NCBI GenBank assembly: GCA_028023455.1
Contig: JAQFVV010012394.1
Span: 22,648,900 to 22,712,899, forward strand
From: Epiperipatus broadwayi
Taxonomy: Eukaryota > Onychophora > Udeonychophora > Euonychophora > Peripatidae
Direction: 5' to 3'
DNA length: 64,000 nt
The position numbers were made by a program, and so were the translations under genes. The notes beneath the pieces are model-generated. The model ran no database searches, was not told where the DNA came from, and saw only the letters and a program-made list of their open reading frames with translations. Of this stretch, positions 24,336 through 35,620 are shown one piece after another (position 1 is the first letter of the stretch; every line of letters begins with the position of its first letter).

Positions 24336-26710
24336 TAAAATAGTCTAGTAATTTGACTCATTTATGCCTTGCTGGTGTCAGCTCATTTGGTGATTATATC
24401 TTATTTTTCATTTCTTCTTCAACAGCTATTACTATTACTGCACCAGGTAAAGTTCTGAACTCTTCTCTGCTGCCTTTTCCAAATCATTTCATTTTCATAT
24501 CTGCAATGGACTGTGACTTCTTTTTCGAAGTCAGGAATTTCTCAGCCATTATGCTCAGAGAAAACTGTTAGCCATCTTACCTTCGCTTTCAATTCCTCAT
24601 CCTAAGTTTTTCCCATATTCTTCTGTCCTGCTTCATCGCCATTTCCACAACATAATCTTTGTCAACTCCATGACTTTTATATTAATATTCCCATATCTTT
24701 TTCCAAATCCAGCACAAAAACCAAAAACCCACTTTCTATATAATCATTTTGTTTATATTTATTCTTCCACAACTTCATTACTTGTACCCTTTCTGGTTGC
24801 AGGCATTGACATTCAATTAAGATGCCTAATATTTTCTATGTCTTACATACATAACTTCCAGACTAAATCATCCATATTTTTCCATTTATGGATATAGTTC
24901 CTTGTTTCTAAAGATTTTGATTGAGCATTAAATAGTAAATTATTTTCTTAGCTATTATAAATTAACTTGCATCCAATATTCTGCTTACTTCTCTTTTCAC
25001 TCTCCATACTAGTTCTCCATCTCCCTAATTTTTATTAATGCATCTATTTTTCTATCCCATTTCTTGCCATAACACCTAACAACTCCTCTAAAACAATCAT
25101 CTCACCTTTGTATAAGTATGCTGCCATAAATTCTTTATTTTCTGTAAACCTAATATTTCCATTACTATATGCTTTCATGTTTGTTAACACTGTCTTTCAC
25201 AACTAACATCTTTTCTATATCTATTAAGAGAAGAACTACTCTATTCCATCAAAATCTAGTAATACTATTTCTCCCTCCCCTACATTCCTTCTTTTAATGT
25301 ATTTCCAAAATTTTTTGCTCATCTCTCCGCTTTTATTAATTTCCTCCAACAATTTACTATTAAATTTCATTCTCTATATATAATTATCTATTTTAGTCAA
25401 CTTTTTTTAAAAAATACTTTTTCCATTTAACATTAAGATTTTTTTCGGTTTCTTTGTTATTAATAGCACACATATTCTCTGCATGCTTTTTTCCTTTCTT
25501 TTACACTTTTACTAACTTTCACTTTTCTATTACTTTTATTCTTCTGAATATCCTCATCTAAACCCTATTTGCCACTTTTTCTATTTCAACACACCAGTCC
25601 TTATATTCAGCCCCAACAAATTCTTCTATGATTTCTTCTACTTTCATTTTACATTCTTTTAATTTATTCTTATCATTCATTCTCCATCCACATCTTTCAC
25701 TATCCTTTCTACTTATATTACTATTTTCCATTCATAAAGAAATTATGATCCCTATTACATATTCTTTCTTCATTATCAAATACCTTAATTGTCCGTACTT
25801 TATTCATTTTCTCTTTCTCTACTAATCCATAATCTATTGTGTGAAATATATTATTTCTAGACCATATATATTGTCCCTCATAAATATTTGATAAATTTCC
25901 AATGCTCAAATTCACTCTCTGACAAACTTTGTTACCTTTGTCAATTTCTTCAATATATCCATTCACATATCCTATAACCATTATTTTCTTCCACTCTCTG
26001 ACAAAAATTCTTCAAAAGCTGTCCATTTTTGTTATCTTTGTCATCAATTTCTTCAATATACACCCATTCACATCTCCTATAACCATTATTTTCTTTCCCT
26101 TTTTTGAAACTTTGTATATCCTTAACAAGGTATTAATATATACTACTATTCCACTCCATTATAGTTTGACTATCTCCAGTGACTATATACACTTCAGCCA
26201 TCATCCATTTCTTGTCTTCCTAACCTTATCTCAAACCACAAATGTTCTTGACATTTAACAGTATTTAAATATTTTTTTGACATAACTCTTGTACCAGCAA
26301 CCTTTTTTTTGTTTTTTATTTATACCCTGCCATACCAAGTCTTCTAGTATTGGTTTTTCTTTTCTCTTAGATATGTTTCAACTACTGCTAGTACTCAAGC
26401 TCTTCCTTTTTAACTGCTTTGTTTAATTCCAGCCACTTTTCTGGTCTTCTACCACCTTGTATATTCAAATATCCAATTTTAACAATTTCTTCTTTCCTAA
26501 CTACTCTTTTATAAATTCTTTTGACTCGTTCTTCTCCATCTCATTTGTAAGTAACTTGTTTCCCACTAATTTTACAGACCCATTCCCTCTCCACATCTAT
26601 ATTAATATCCAAATCAGCCACCCTTTGTTTATTTCTTACATGCCCTCCATTATTCTTTTTAAACTGAAAATGAATCTATTTGCAGTACTCTCTACTGTTG
26701 TAATTTTTAG
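24336..26710 (-). pseudogene. LINE with APE-type endonuclease, inverted
   Basis: On the minus strand the endonuclease starts near 26480 with a GYSNIQGGRRPEKW-like motif (K-I-x-x-x-N-I-Q-G). It continues through a VVAVVETHLRE-like segment to IMVIGDVNGYIEEID near 26090, equivalent to GDFNxHxxxxD, and to NNIFHTIDYGL and a final SDHN-like CNRDHN near 25750 (frame 25721-25981). The part from 25640 to 24336 gives a basic linker and remnants of an RT, ending in a segment that reads MAEKFLTSKKKSQSIAD (about 24500-24552). Stops occur throughout. The CT-rich look of the plus strand here is simply the antisense of this purine-rich ORF. Clade is probably I/R1-like, not certain. Confidence 0.65.
25926..26093 (-). 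repeat. Internal duplication in the LINE endonuclease
   Basis: The segment encoding MVIG(D/Y)VNGYIEEID occurs twice, at 25926-25990 and 26029-26093, about 103 bp apart. Functional endonucleases have this motif once, so the copy was already non-functional or was inactivated by this event. Confidence 0.7.
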
Positions 26711-26872
26711 AGTAATTTAGCACTCAATCCACACAGTTTGGAGAGGCAATCACTATTAAACATAAACATACTGACATGGTAGAAATCTAATCAGATATTC
26801 AATGTTCTATTAAATGCATTTGAAACTATTCACTCTCTCTGACAAAAAAGTTCAAATAAAAAAGATAACCAG

Positions 26873-28019
26873 TGTTGCATTTTCTGCTATGAAGTTACCA
26901 ATAATTAACACAAAATTATAAATTCACAAAACATTATTAATAACAATTAAATATATTAATTTACAATATATACATACATACACATAAATTAAGATTTAAC
27001 TGAATAACAATTATATTTACTTTATTTACACATATCACAAATAGTCCTTGATCTAACGTTCTAACTGAATTGCCCATATTACACTGAGTAACAAATCCTG
27101 CCACTATACTAGTGGTAACATTAAGGGAATACTAAAGTTTATACTCACAGTTATTTTACCCAAAACACAAACCTATTTGAACCTTCTCAGGCATATGTAA
27201 ATAATAAGAGACTGGTGCAGTCTATTAATATTTTCCCTAGCCGGCTATCTTTCACATTCAGAAGCACGGGTTCTGGGATACATTCCATCGTTGCAGAAAA
27301 GTCTGGAAACTTTTCCCTCATCTTTTCTCAGGCCTTCTCATATCCATGACATAGCAACAACAATGGCCTACGATGAGTGCAGAAAAGCTGATGACACCTC
27401 TTCTTTGAGTGCACATTATTTATATTCTTTTTTTCTTGCTTGATATCATTAATAAACTGCTAATATTCCGATGTAACTACACTTCCATTTGGCTAATGCA
27501 GCTTTACAACAATGATTTGGATTTAGCTTTTAATTACATCCATTCACATTCCTTAATAATTAGCTACAAATATTTTATTCATTTGTTTGCTTTTAAAATT
27601 AGCTTAGTGTTTAATTTTAAACAATAAGTTTTCTCTATATTTTAAAATCCATTAGGTATATCCATTCTTGTAATTAACAATTTAGATTATCTTTCTGCAA
27701 TCTTTTGTAGAAAGCTTTTAAACCTACAATCTGTCTGTTTAATTTATCTGCAAACCATCTTTCTTCCTTGCTATTAAACTTAAACCAAAATTATCTAAAA
27801 TAAAGTTTCCTTTATTTTTACAGAATCTATTTTTCATTACATTTTAAGCTTACATATCTATTTACATTTACATAAATTATTAGCGATCTTTTTTATTGCT
27901 TTTAAAACTTAGATATGTATCTACATTTCATTATTATTTTCCTCTGGAATAAGGTTAGTTTTGTAACTTATAACTATCAAGTTACTAAAGCCTATATATT
28001 TTTTCGGTAAAATATAGCA
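26873..28019 (-). repeat. 3' LTR of the minus-strand gypsy element
   Basis: This 1147-bp LTR matches 31256-32581 along its length, for example the blocks around 27125-27300 versus 31505-31680 and 27600-28019 versus 31930-32581. It has TG...CA ends in plus-strand reading (TGTTGC ... TATAGCA). Confidence 0.85.
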
Positions 28020-28032
28020 CCTCCGCCACTCC
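28020..28032 (-). other. Polypurine tract
   Basis: The minus strand reads GGAGTGGCGGAGG immediately before the 3' LTR, the expected position for the plus-strand primer. It resembles the tract GTGGGGGGAAGG of the other gypsy element. Confidence 0.6.
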
Positions 28033-28153
28033 AGAGAAAAATCGTATAAATCTTACTACATGTAATCATGAAGTCTATCCAGTTTACATTTTTCATGAAT
28101 AGGCCTGTGTGTTTTTTTTTCCCCACTGCATCTTCTTCTTGTTCTGCAGATTT

Positions 28154-28378
28154 TTATGAGTTTTCATTTTCATCTGGTTGTTCTCTTACATCATTATCAT
28201 TTAGGTCTTCATAACTCCCTTCCTTGGTATTGTACCATTTTTGTTCATTTTCTGCATTTCTCATTCCAAAATGAAATGTCTCTGTTGTTTCATGTCCTTT
28301 AACATGATTTTCATGGAATTTATATATATCCCCATTTTCACTCCTAGTCATTACTGTATGATTTGACACTTTTTTCAA
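28154..28378 (-). pseudogene. gypsy C-terminal pol tail
   Basis: An open remnant of 74 codons, acidic at its end (DLNDNDVREQPDENENS), lying between the integrase region and the 3' LTR. The position and composition match the poorly conserved tail after the integrase in K02A2.6-like gypsy elements, but no motif proves it. Confidence 0.4.
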
Positions 28379-28639
28379 CTGCTCCTTTGCGCCAAGTTTT
28401 ACTTAAAACATCTCGAAACCATACTGCTGCTCCAGTTTTGAACTTCATTCTGTAGTAATTGCCTTTGCTCACCATATTTCCTTAGGATAGATTAACAATA
28501 GTTTAGTTCTCAATCGCCTTCCTATTAGCAATTCTGCAGCTATGACGCCGGTTACTGTACATGGCACTGAATGTTGTGCCAGCATTATTTCCTGTAGCCT
28601 ATTTTGTAATGGTCCATAATTGCTTTTTTAAAAACTTTT

Positions 28640-29260
28640 TTACTTGTTGCACTGCTTTTTCACCATGCAATTTGATTCGGGATGGCAAGAGGTGGTACTC
28701 ATGTGTAGAATTAAGTTTTCTTTCCAATATTTTTTCATAATGTGGTTCATGAAACCCATAACATTATCAAATACAATGGTTTCCAGTAATCCGTGTATTG
28801 CAAAAATTTTTATCCAAACACTTGTTTCCTTTGCGCTCGTGTTTTTAACTTTGTGGCATTCTATCCAGTTTGAAAATGCATATATTATTATTAAGATTAT
28901 TTTCCCTGTAATTGGCCCTACATATTAGATGTGCAATCTTTCCCATGGCCTGGTTGTTTTTAGCCACTAAGTGTACTTTTTTGCTGGGAATGCCATCTCT
29001 GTCCGGCAGGTGTTGCACATCTTTATGTATTTTTCAATATCTGTATTTATTTTTGGTCACCAGATGTAACTATGTGGCAATACTTTAGCTCTCTCTACTC
29101 CTGGGTGGCCTTTATGTAACAGTTCCAACACAATTTCGGCCTGCAGGCGGGATTACTGTTTTATTCCCCATTATCAGACATCCGTTGCATACTGACAATC
29201 TTTCTCTGTTTATCCAAAATGCTCGATTTACATAGCTTAGTTTTGTTTTAGGCCATCCTT
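28640..29260 (-). pseudogene. gypsy integrase remnant, catalytic residues lost
   Basis: On the minus strand, near 28920, PWERLHI-stop-YVGPITGK occupies the place of the ID(Y/H)AGP motif, so the first catalytic Asp is replaced by a stop. The second Asp is kept in IVFDNVMGF (about 28780). The third motif reads HPESNCMVKKQ (about 28670), where the catalytic Glu expected in A-E-(R/K) is a Lys. Further frameshifts are present. It cannot code for an active integrase. Confidence 0.7.
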
Positions 29261-29262
29261 CT

Positions 29263-29780
29263 CTAATCCATCTGCTTAGTATCTGGTATCCCTGATTTTT
29301 TCTTTACTGTTTCACTGTTTATTATACTTGATTTTATACCATCAATACAGTTTACTCCTGTTTCCGAACTTATAGGTTCCAGTATATCCAGGCATCTAGA
29401 TAAAGCATCCGTGTGTGTGATTTCTTTTTTTGTAGTATAACTTATAATTATATGCAGCCAATATTCTGCCAGTGTAATATCCTTGGACATTTATGTGCTC
29501 GGGCACTACTTTATCAAGGGCAAAAATACCTAGTAATGGCTTATGGTCCATGAAACCCCATATGTAATGGTGAAATTATTTAATTGCAAATACTATGACC
29601 AATGCTTCTTTATCAATTTGATTGAAGATTTTTTCTGTGTTTGAGAAGGTGCACAAAGTGTAAGCTATTGGCAATTCTCCCTTATCACTAGGTTGCACTA
29701 ATACTGCATCCAGCCCATATTCAGATGTGTCAATAGTTATTCGCAGTTTTTACTCACTATCATATTGCACTAATAACCTA
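29263..29780 (-). pseudogene. gypsy RNase H region remnant
   Basis: Pieces read YGLDAVLVQPSDKGELPIAY, then FNQIDKEALVIVFAI and MDHKPLLGIFALD, followed by the open frame 29263-29490 with EITHTDALSRCLD, which equals the HADALSR motif just after RNase H. The T-D-A/S start, DKEAL and DHKPL blocks identify the domain; stops separate them. Confidence 0.75.
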
Positions 29781-29908
29781 TCTGACATTAGCAGTGCCTA
29801 TGTTTTCTTAGAAAACTGTTTCTTGGGTCTAAGTCTACTACCATATGTGATCTTTTCTAAGAAGAACATATAATAGTTTAATTACCATTGCCTTGTTGTT
29901 TAAACGGT

Positions 29909-30238
29909 TCATAAAAGTTTACCAATCCAAGAAATGCTTGCAATTGCTTTATGTTCTGGAGTATATTTGCGTTTTTTTATAGCTGTTACTTTATCTGGAC
30001 TTGTTTTTTTTTTTCCTTCCAAAATGATGTAGCCTAAAAAAACTAACTCTTGAATATGCCACATACATTTTTCCTCATTCACCTTAACGCTCGCTCTTTT
30101 ACTGTCGCTGCAGTAATTAGGATATTGTCCAAAATATGGTACAACTCTTGTTACACCATTCAGATTGTGGTCAATTTTTGCTTGGAAAATGTTGGGAGCT
30201 GTTGGGATTCCAAATGGCAGTCTATTACAGCTGAACAA
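29909..30238 (-). pseudogene. gypsy reverse transcriptase, palm-thumb remnant
   Basis: It reads FSCNRLPFGIPTAPNIFQAKIDH, the LPFG-x-x-xAP-x-x-FQ block of gypsy RTs. The catalytic Y-x-D-D is broken: after VVPYF a one-base change shifts the frame, and in the shifted frame D-N-I-L-I-T follows, so the second Asp is also Asn. FLGYIILEG and SPDKVTAI further on match the FLGH...PDP-K-V-x-A-I region. Confidence 0.8.
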
Positions 30239-30255
30239 CCCAAAAGGTGTTAAGG

Positions 30256-30642
30256 TTAAGTTTTGAGCTGTTTTTTCATTACTTCAATCTGATGAAACGT
30301 GAAATTGAGATCTAATTTTGTGAAAAATTTTGCATCTGTTAACTCAGCTAACCCTTCTCTAACATTTGGTACTGGGTATGCTCCTTTATTCAAGTATTTG
30401 TTCACGGTAACTCTATAATCCCCACAAGTACTATTCTGTCGGTTTGGCTTAGTGATTGTTACTACTGGTATTGACCAATCCACCGACTCAATCTTCATTA
30501 ATATGCCCTTTCTAATCAGCAATCTGATTTTTTCCTTTACCTTTTCTTTTTGTGCAAGCGGTATCTTTCTGGCTTTACAAATAATAGGGTTTAGTTTTTC
30601 CATCACTGCCATATCCTTGTTTTCAATTTTATTTAAAAACAA
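30256..30642 (-). pseudogene. gypsy reverse transcriptase, N-terminal part
   Basis: An open stretch of 128 codons with CKARKIPLAQKEKVKEKI, then PVVTITKPNRQNSTCGDYRV, NKGAYPVPNVREGLAEL and FFTKLDLNFTFHQIEV. These are RT fingers and palm motifs (x-x-P-x-V-x-V-x-K-x-(D/N)-x-x-x-R-x-C-x-D-Y-R, L-D-L-x-x-x-(F/Y)-x-Q-I). The first palm aspartate in KLDL is present. It is separated from the following RT part by a frameshift and stop near 30240-30256. Confidence 0.85.
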
Positions 30643-30679
30643 GTCACTTGTAATAATATTAACTCGTGAGCTCGACCCT

Positions 30680-31230
30680 TCTTGATAGCTGATTCAAAAT
30701 TCAAATCTGTATCTCACAGCAGATTTTTTCTCAGATTATCATCCAGCAGATTCTATAATAACTGATCGAGCTATATATCATCATAATTACTGTAGAAACA
30801 ATCTTTTGCTAATTGCCTTAATGCTAAACCGTAATCTTTTATAGATTTGCTCTTTGTTTGTCTTACTGTTTCTTACACCGGGCTATGTATTTAGGTTGAC
30901 TGGAGGTAAAGTGATCGCTTAACTTTTTCACAATATCCACATATGCTACTGTACCCTTTTATAAGTAAATCATAATACTTATTTATTATTGCTATTACTC
31001 CTCTGCCTAATAGACAGACACATCAAGGCTGCTATTTTTTCTTTCATCTACAATACCATTGAGCCAAAAAAAATTTCAAGCTGAGGAGCATAAAACAGCC
31101 ATTCCCCAGCATACATCAAATTCGGCTATTAACGATTGTCTCAATGACATTTTTTTTTATACACACTCATAACAAATAATCCTAGTTTATACTGAACTCT
31201 TCTAAACAAATAATCCCTACTTTCGCAGCT
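30680..31230 (-). pseudogene. gypsy gag remnant, nucleocapsid and protease missing
   Basis: The minus strand keeps a KKLSDHFTSSQPKYIARCK-like capsid segment, YGLALRQLAKDC and DLNFESAIKKGRAHEL, equal to the capsid C-terminus of the element at 47.4 kb (ALAKQC, LNYKLALMKCVAHE). Immediately afterward, at about 30660-30680, the sequence enters the pre-RT region. The CCHC knuckles and the D-(S/T)-G protease seen in the 47-48 kb element are absent, so roughly 0.5-0.8 kb has been deleted. Confidence 0.65.
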
Positions 31231-31250
31231 GGTTCGAATGCGACTGTCCA
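31231..31250 (-). other. Candidate primer binding site
   Basis: The minus strand reads TGGACAGTCGCATTCGAACC five bases inside the 5' LTR. A TGG start and ATTCGAACC-type sequence are what a tRNA 3' end complement looks like. The length of the match to a real tRNA could not be checked, and the T-arm spacing looks short, so the tRNA is not named. Confidence 0.5.
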
Positions 31251-31255
31251 AAGTT

Positions 31256-32581
31256 TGTAGCGTATTCGGCTATGAAACTGACTACCAACAATTACCACAA
31301 AAATTATAAATTCCCAAAACCTTATTGACAATGATTAAATATATTAATTTACAATGTATACATACACATAAATTAAGATTTAAGTGAGTAGCAATCATAT
31401 TTACTTTATTTACACATATCACAAATAGTCCTTGATTTAATGTTCTAACTGCACTGCCCATATCACACTAAATAACAAATCCTACCACTATATTAATGGT
31501 AACATTAAGTGAGTACTAAAGTTTATACTCACTGTTATTTTCCCCAAAAATACAATCCTATTTGGGCCTTCTCAGGTCTACATAAATAAAACTGGTGCGG
31601 TCTATTAACATTTGCCCTAGCCAGCTATCTTTCACCTTCAGAGGCATGGGTTCTGGGACAAATCTGGGCACTTTTCCCTCAGCTTTTCTCAGTGACAACA
31701 ATGGCTTACAATGAGTGCAGAAAAGCTGAAGATGCCTCTCCTTTGAGTGCACCCTATTTATATTCCTTTTTGATATCATTAATACATTCCTAACATTCTG
31801 ATGTAACTGTACTTTCATTTGGCTAATACATTTTTACAATGATGATTAGGATCCAGCTTTTAATTATGTTCGTTCATATTCCTTAGTAATTAACTTCAAA
31901 TATTTATTCGTTTGTTTGCTTCTAAAATTAGCTTAGTGTTTAATTTTAAACAATAACAATTTTCTCCATATTTTAAAATCCATTAGGTATATCCAGCCTT
32001 GTAATTAACAATTTGGTTTATCTTTCAGCAATCTTTTGTAGAAAGCTTTTAAACCTACAATTTCTGTCTGTTTAATTTATCTGCAAACCATCTTTCTTCC
32101 TTGCTATTAAACTTAAACCAAAATTATCTAAAATAAAATTTCCTTTATTTTTACAGAATCTATTTTTCATTACTTTTTAAACTTACATATCTATTTACAT
32201 TTACGTTTTCTTTAATTATTTGCGATCTTTTTTATTGCTTTTAAAACTTAGATATGTATCTATATTTCATTATTATTTTTCTCTGGAGTAAGATTAGCTT
32301 TATAAAACAGGCAAAACTCATTAAGCGTATGCCACACACAGCAAGCTAGAGTAATCAATGGTTGCCAGAAGGCTTGTGCATAAAATCCCCATCTAGTGCC
32401 TACTCATCCAATATCCCCAGACTAGTTTCTGGCTTGTGGCATACGTATAGTGAGTTTTTGCCTGTTTTTGCAACAGTTATGCACAAGCAGAAGAGGTGGT
32501 GATCAAGTTATGTTTATTAGCTTTATAACTTGTAACAATCCAGTTACTAAAGCCTATATTTTTTTTCTGCAAAATATAGCA
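31256..32581 (-). repeat. 5' LTR of the minus-strand gypsy element, interrupted
   Basis: Partner of the LTR at 26873-28019. It is longer because of the insertion at 32306-32515 and its 13-bp target duplication; without them it is about 1103 bp. The 86-codon frame at 31558-31818 is within the LTR and has no coding signature. Confidence 0.85.
32306..32515 (-). mobile_element. Foldback element (hammerhead family 2) in an LTR
   Basis: The 210-bp insertion is flanked by the 13-bp direct repeat ATTAGCTTTATAA (32293-32305, 32516-32528). The other LTR has a single uninterrupted version of this site. It has near-terminal inverted repeats, AGGCAAAACTCATTAAGCG against CGTATAGTGAGTTTTTGCCT. On the minus strand it retains the 3' half of the hammerhead core (GCCAGAAACTAGTCTGGGGA), but the CTGATGA strand has been lost where the right arm joins. 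Confidence 0.8.
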
Positions 32582-32586
32582 AACAG

Positions 32587-34111
32587 AAAAACAAGGATAG
32601 ACTAAACTTCATTTAATTGAAATAACTATTTACAATTGTGACGACACAACAAATGAAAGATGATCATATTGGACAAAAAGCTATTTGTAAGATTTCAAGA
32701 AGTCTTCAAACACATATCAGTACTTTATAGATGGAATTTAAAATATTCTGTAACAGAATCTTAACTAACAGCATAATTTATTCAAATTCCACTCATTATT
32801 TTTATTACTAATAATGATTGACGATTTATTCTTCAGATGTTCATAAGAATGACTTAAGTGACTGAGCCTGGCATTATCGGTCAATCTTAAGTTTCAGTAA
32901 CCATCAAATCACAGGCTTGATTACTATTGATTGCAGTCATTTCGAATCCTTAACTAACATTAAAACTAATGAGACAATGAAATTATCCTTCTTTACAATA
33001 TTAATTTTATATAAATACACACATACACGATGTACTGCATTTATAAACAAAGATATAATAATGATGATAACTATAAGAAAAATAAAAATAAATTTTTTAA
33101 TCTCAGTTGCTTAAAAAAATTTCTAAGAGAATACAGATATAATTAATTTCTTAAATATCAAATTTAAAGTTAGAAGGCTTTTCTTTGAAAATTCGAATAA
33201 TAGATTGCATGCTCACTATTATGAGGATTAAAAAAAAAGAGAACAAAGAAACTAGACAAAAAATCGCAGTTTCTTTTTTAATGGAGAGCAGCGCAATCAC
33301 GTGATTACAAAATATGGACTAATAATAATTTTATTAATAAATCAGCAAAAAAAAGAGGTTCCAACACTGCAGATTATAAAAATATCTACAAATCTTTCTT
33401 AAATATATATATATTAATTACAAAAATGTACTTTTAATTAAAAGTGAAATGGCAAAAAAATGTTTTATATCTTTTTTTTTCTAACAATTATAACCAATAA
33501 TCGATTTAAAAATTAGAATTGAAAAATCCGGAAAATAAATGATTTATATATATATGATCTTTTCTTATATATCCTGTCTGATATAGTTTTATAATTTATA
33601 TATATTCACATTAACCAATTTATTAAATTATTTAGTTATTGTTTTTCAATCAATAAACTAATAAGAATATATATATATATAATTAATGATTAAGTAATTT
33701 TAGATTTATTTTTGAGTAAAAGTTTCACGTTTAAATTATGTAAAACTCTTGCTAAAAGCAAATTAAGGATAAATAAGATTTTATAGGATGTATCTATATA
33801 TGTGTATAATTGGATAAAATAACTTGATAGCTGAATGCTATGACTAAATTGGCGAATAAAATTCCAGGCAGGAATTTTGAATTCCTGGATCCATAAAAAT
33901 TCCTGAATCCAAAGAATACTTCAAAGTTAAGATTTTTAGATTTTAAAAATATTAAAATTAAAATCTGAAGTGTTGGAACAATGACTTATGTTAGATAAAA
34001 TTCTATATATCTATTATTAAAATGAATTTATAATTAGATGAAAATATTTTGAAATATTGTTTATGTAATAAACTACATTAAAGATTTAAATAAGAGGTGA
34101 AAGGAATCTAA
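32587..34111. other. AT-rich stretch without recognisable features
   Basis: Contains several TA runs (about 33405, 33547 and 33670) and no coding or repeat signature I can name. Confidence 0.4.
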
Positions 34112-34125
34112 GAAATTGAAATTTT

Positions 34126-34240
34126 TTTTTCTCTATATGTCATAGCATCGGCCGGGAGGCAAATCCACAACAACCGTCTGCAATCAACTGCTTGCTTGCA
34201 AGGCTGCTGCGCTGACCTCTCGGCTAACAACGCTTGACAG
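34126..34240 (-). mobile_element. tRNA-derived SINE
   Basis: A 115-bp GC-richer insertion flanked by the exact 14-bp direct repeat GAAATTGAAATTTT (34112-34125, 34241-34254). On the minus strand, TTAGCCGAGAGGTCAGCG matches a pol III A box and GTGGATTTGCCTCCC is B-box-like (compare GTGGGTTCGAATCCC of tRNA-Leu). It ends in a short A-rich tail (AGAGAAAAA). The perfect duplication implies a fairly recent insertion. The parent tRNA is uncertain; Leu-like is a guess. Confidence 0.75.
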
Positions 34241-34529
34241 GAAATTGAAATTTTCATTAGTCTTAGAACCAAAACATAGAGACTTTAATAAGCAGTAATC
34301 CTGAAAACAAGAGGATGATTCCAAAAAGACTTAACATACATGCTGATAGCAATCATATAATTAAAAGATAAAGATTACACATGCCAAAAAAATCGAAAAA
34401 GTTATTGAAAATAAATTCAAAAATGCTTATGTAATGATAATGGGGCATTGGAATGCAGAGATAATTTGAAAAAAAGATTTCAGGAGATGAAGGATAAAAA
34501 AAAAGATTAAAGCTCAATGTTTACAAATT

Positions 34530-35620
34530 ATGGAAAGCAAAGAATCAAATTATAAGATAATCCAAAGGATATTTAGGAACTGTTTAAGAATATATAGGAG
34601 GTCTTGGCTGATTGATCCAGAGCTATACGTATCTTATATCAAGGCAAGTACATTTATTAACTTAATTAAAAGTCAATTTCTTGGGCCTTCAGTTGATCTT
34701 GCCGGCGCCTTTAACGAAATAGGATATAAAGAAAGATCTTTTATAGCTGATCTGTTCATTGCTTATAGGGATCTCCAGGATGATATGAATGTGTCCAGTT
34801 TGGAAAGTATTAAATATAAAGACTTAATAAATCATTTTAGAAGTCACGGCAATGCATGGTTGGATATATCAAAGAAAAATGTGTTGAAATAGTTCCACTC
34901 TATATATGCACTCCAATCCTATTTGAAATTTGTTTTCAAACTAGTGAATGGTTTGTTTCCAACAACTAAAGTTCTAAATGAAAGACTACATATGAATTTA
35001 GATCCAGTCTGTTTGCTGTGCAAATCTGGTAATGAGACTTTTCAGCATGTATTCGAAGCATGTTCGGCATTTAGGCAGATAAGAGCTAAAGTGTTCCACA
35101 GGCCAATCATAAACTTAAAACTTTTACTTAGTCAATACATTGAGAAATTTAACCCTCACAATGCAATGGTGACTGTGCATACCAATACACTTAAGACAAT
35201 ATGGTATAGCTCTATAGTGATTGGGAAACTTATTTCAGTCAATGTCTGAGATACTTGCCAAGAAGACGATGAATCTAATCTGGGGTGGTCCTGGAATAAC
35301 TCTATGTGAGATTATCAGATGAACATTTGTCTTGAATAAAGGTTTAATTCTTATGCGTAGCTTATTCCTTGGGCTAATCAATCATTTTGTTACATGCTTT
35401 GCTCATTTGAGTTGCATGTCTTAGAATCTCCTTCTAGTAATCTCCTTGAGTTTAAGATAACTAGTTAATTGCCTGCAGATTTTTTGTCTTAATAATGGAA
35501 TATATCAAATTCTTTGGGTTTTGATATACAAAACTAATATATTTATCATTTGTTTAATCACTTGTATAAATTGTAAATATTTGTTGTGTTAATAAAGGTT
35601 TTTTATTTTAAAAAAAAGAA
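34530..35620 (+). pseudogene. LINE 3' end with zinc-knuckle tail and poly(A)
   Basis: Frames 34530-34892 and 34923-35249 form one protein split by a stop. The first has SWLIDPELYVSYIKASTFIN and SQFLGPSVDLAGAF. The second has KLVNGLFPTTKVLNERLHM, then CLLCKSGNETFQHVFEACSA, the C-x2-C...H-x3-C zinc-binding tail found at the C-terminus of many APE-type LINE polyproteins. The 3' untranslated part runs to AATAAAGGTTTTTTATTTTA and an A run at about 35615. No RT motifs precede it, so the copy is 5'-truncated. Confidence 0.7.

Larger units (their letters stand above)
26873..32581 (-). mobile_element. Ty3/gypsy LTR retrotransposon, old, internally deleted
   Basis: A minus-strand element with two direct LTRs, a primer-binding-site candidate next to the 5' LTR, a purine-rich tract next to the 3' LTR and gag, RT, RNase H and integrase remnants in the correct order. 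Host flanks are ACCAG (26868-26872) and AACAG (32582-32586), consistent with a 5-bp target duplication with one change. Its LTRs differ far more than those of the element at 46.4 kb, and a hammerhead-family foldback element later inserted into its 5' LTR. Confidence 0.85.

Noticed and set aside
24353-26720. Many plus-strand Ser/Ile/Phe-rich open frames
   Set aside because: They are antisense to a purine-rich minus-strand LINE ORF.
31558-31818. 86-codon minus frame as a gene
   Set aside because: It lies wholly within the 5' LTR of the gypsy element and is not in gag frame.
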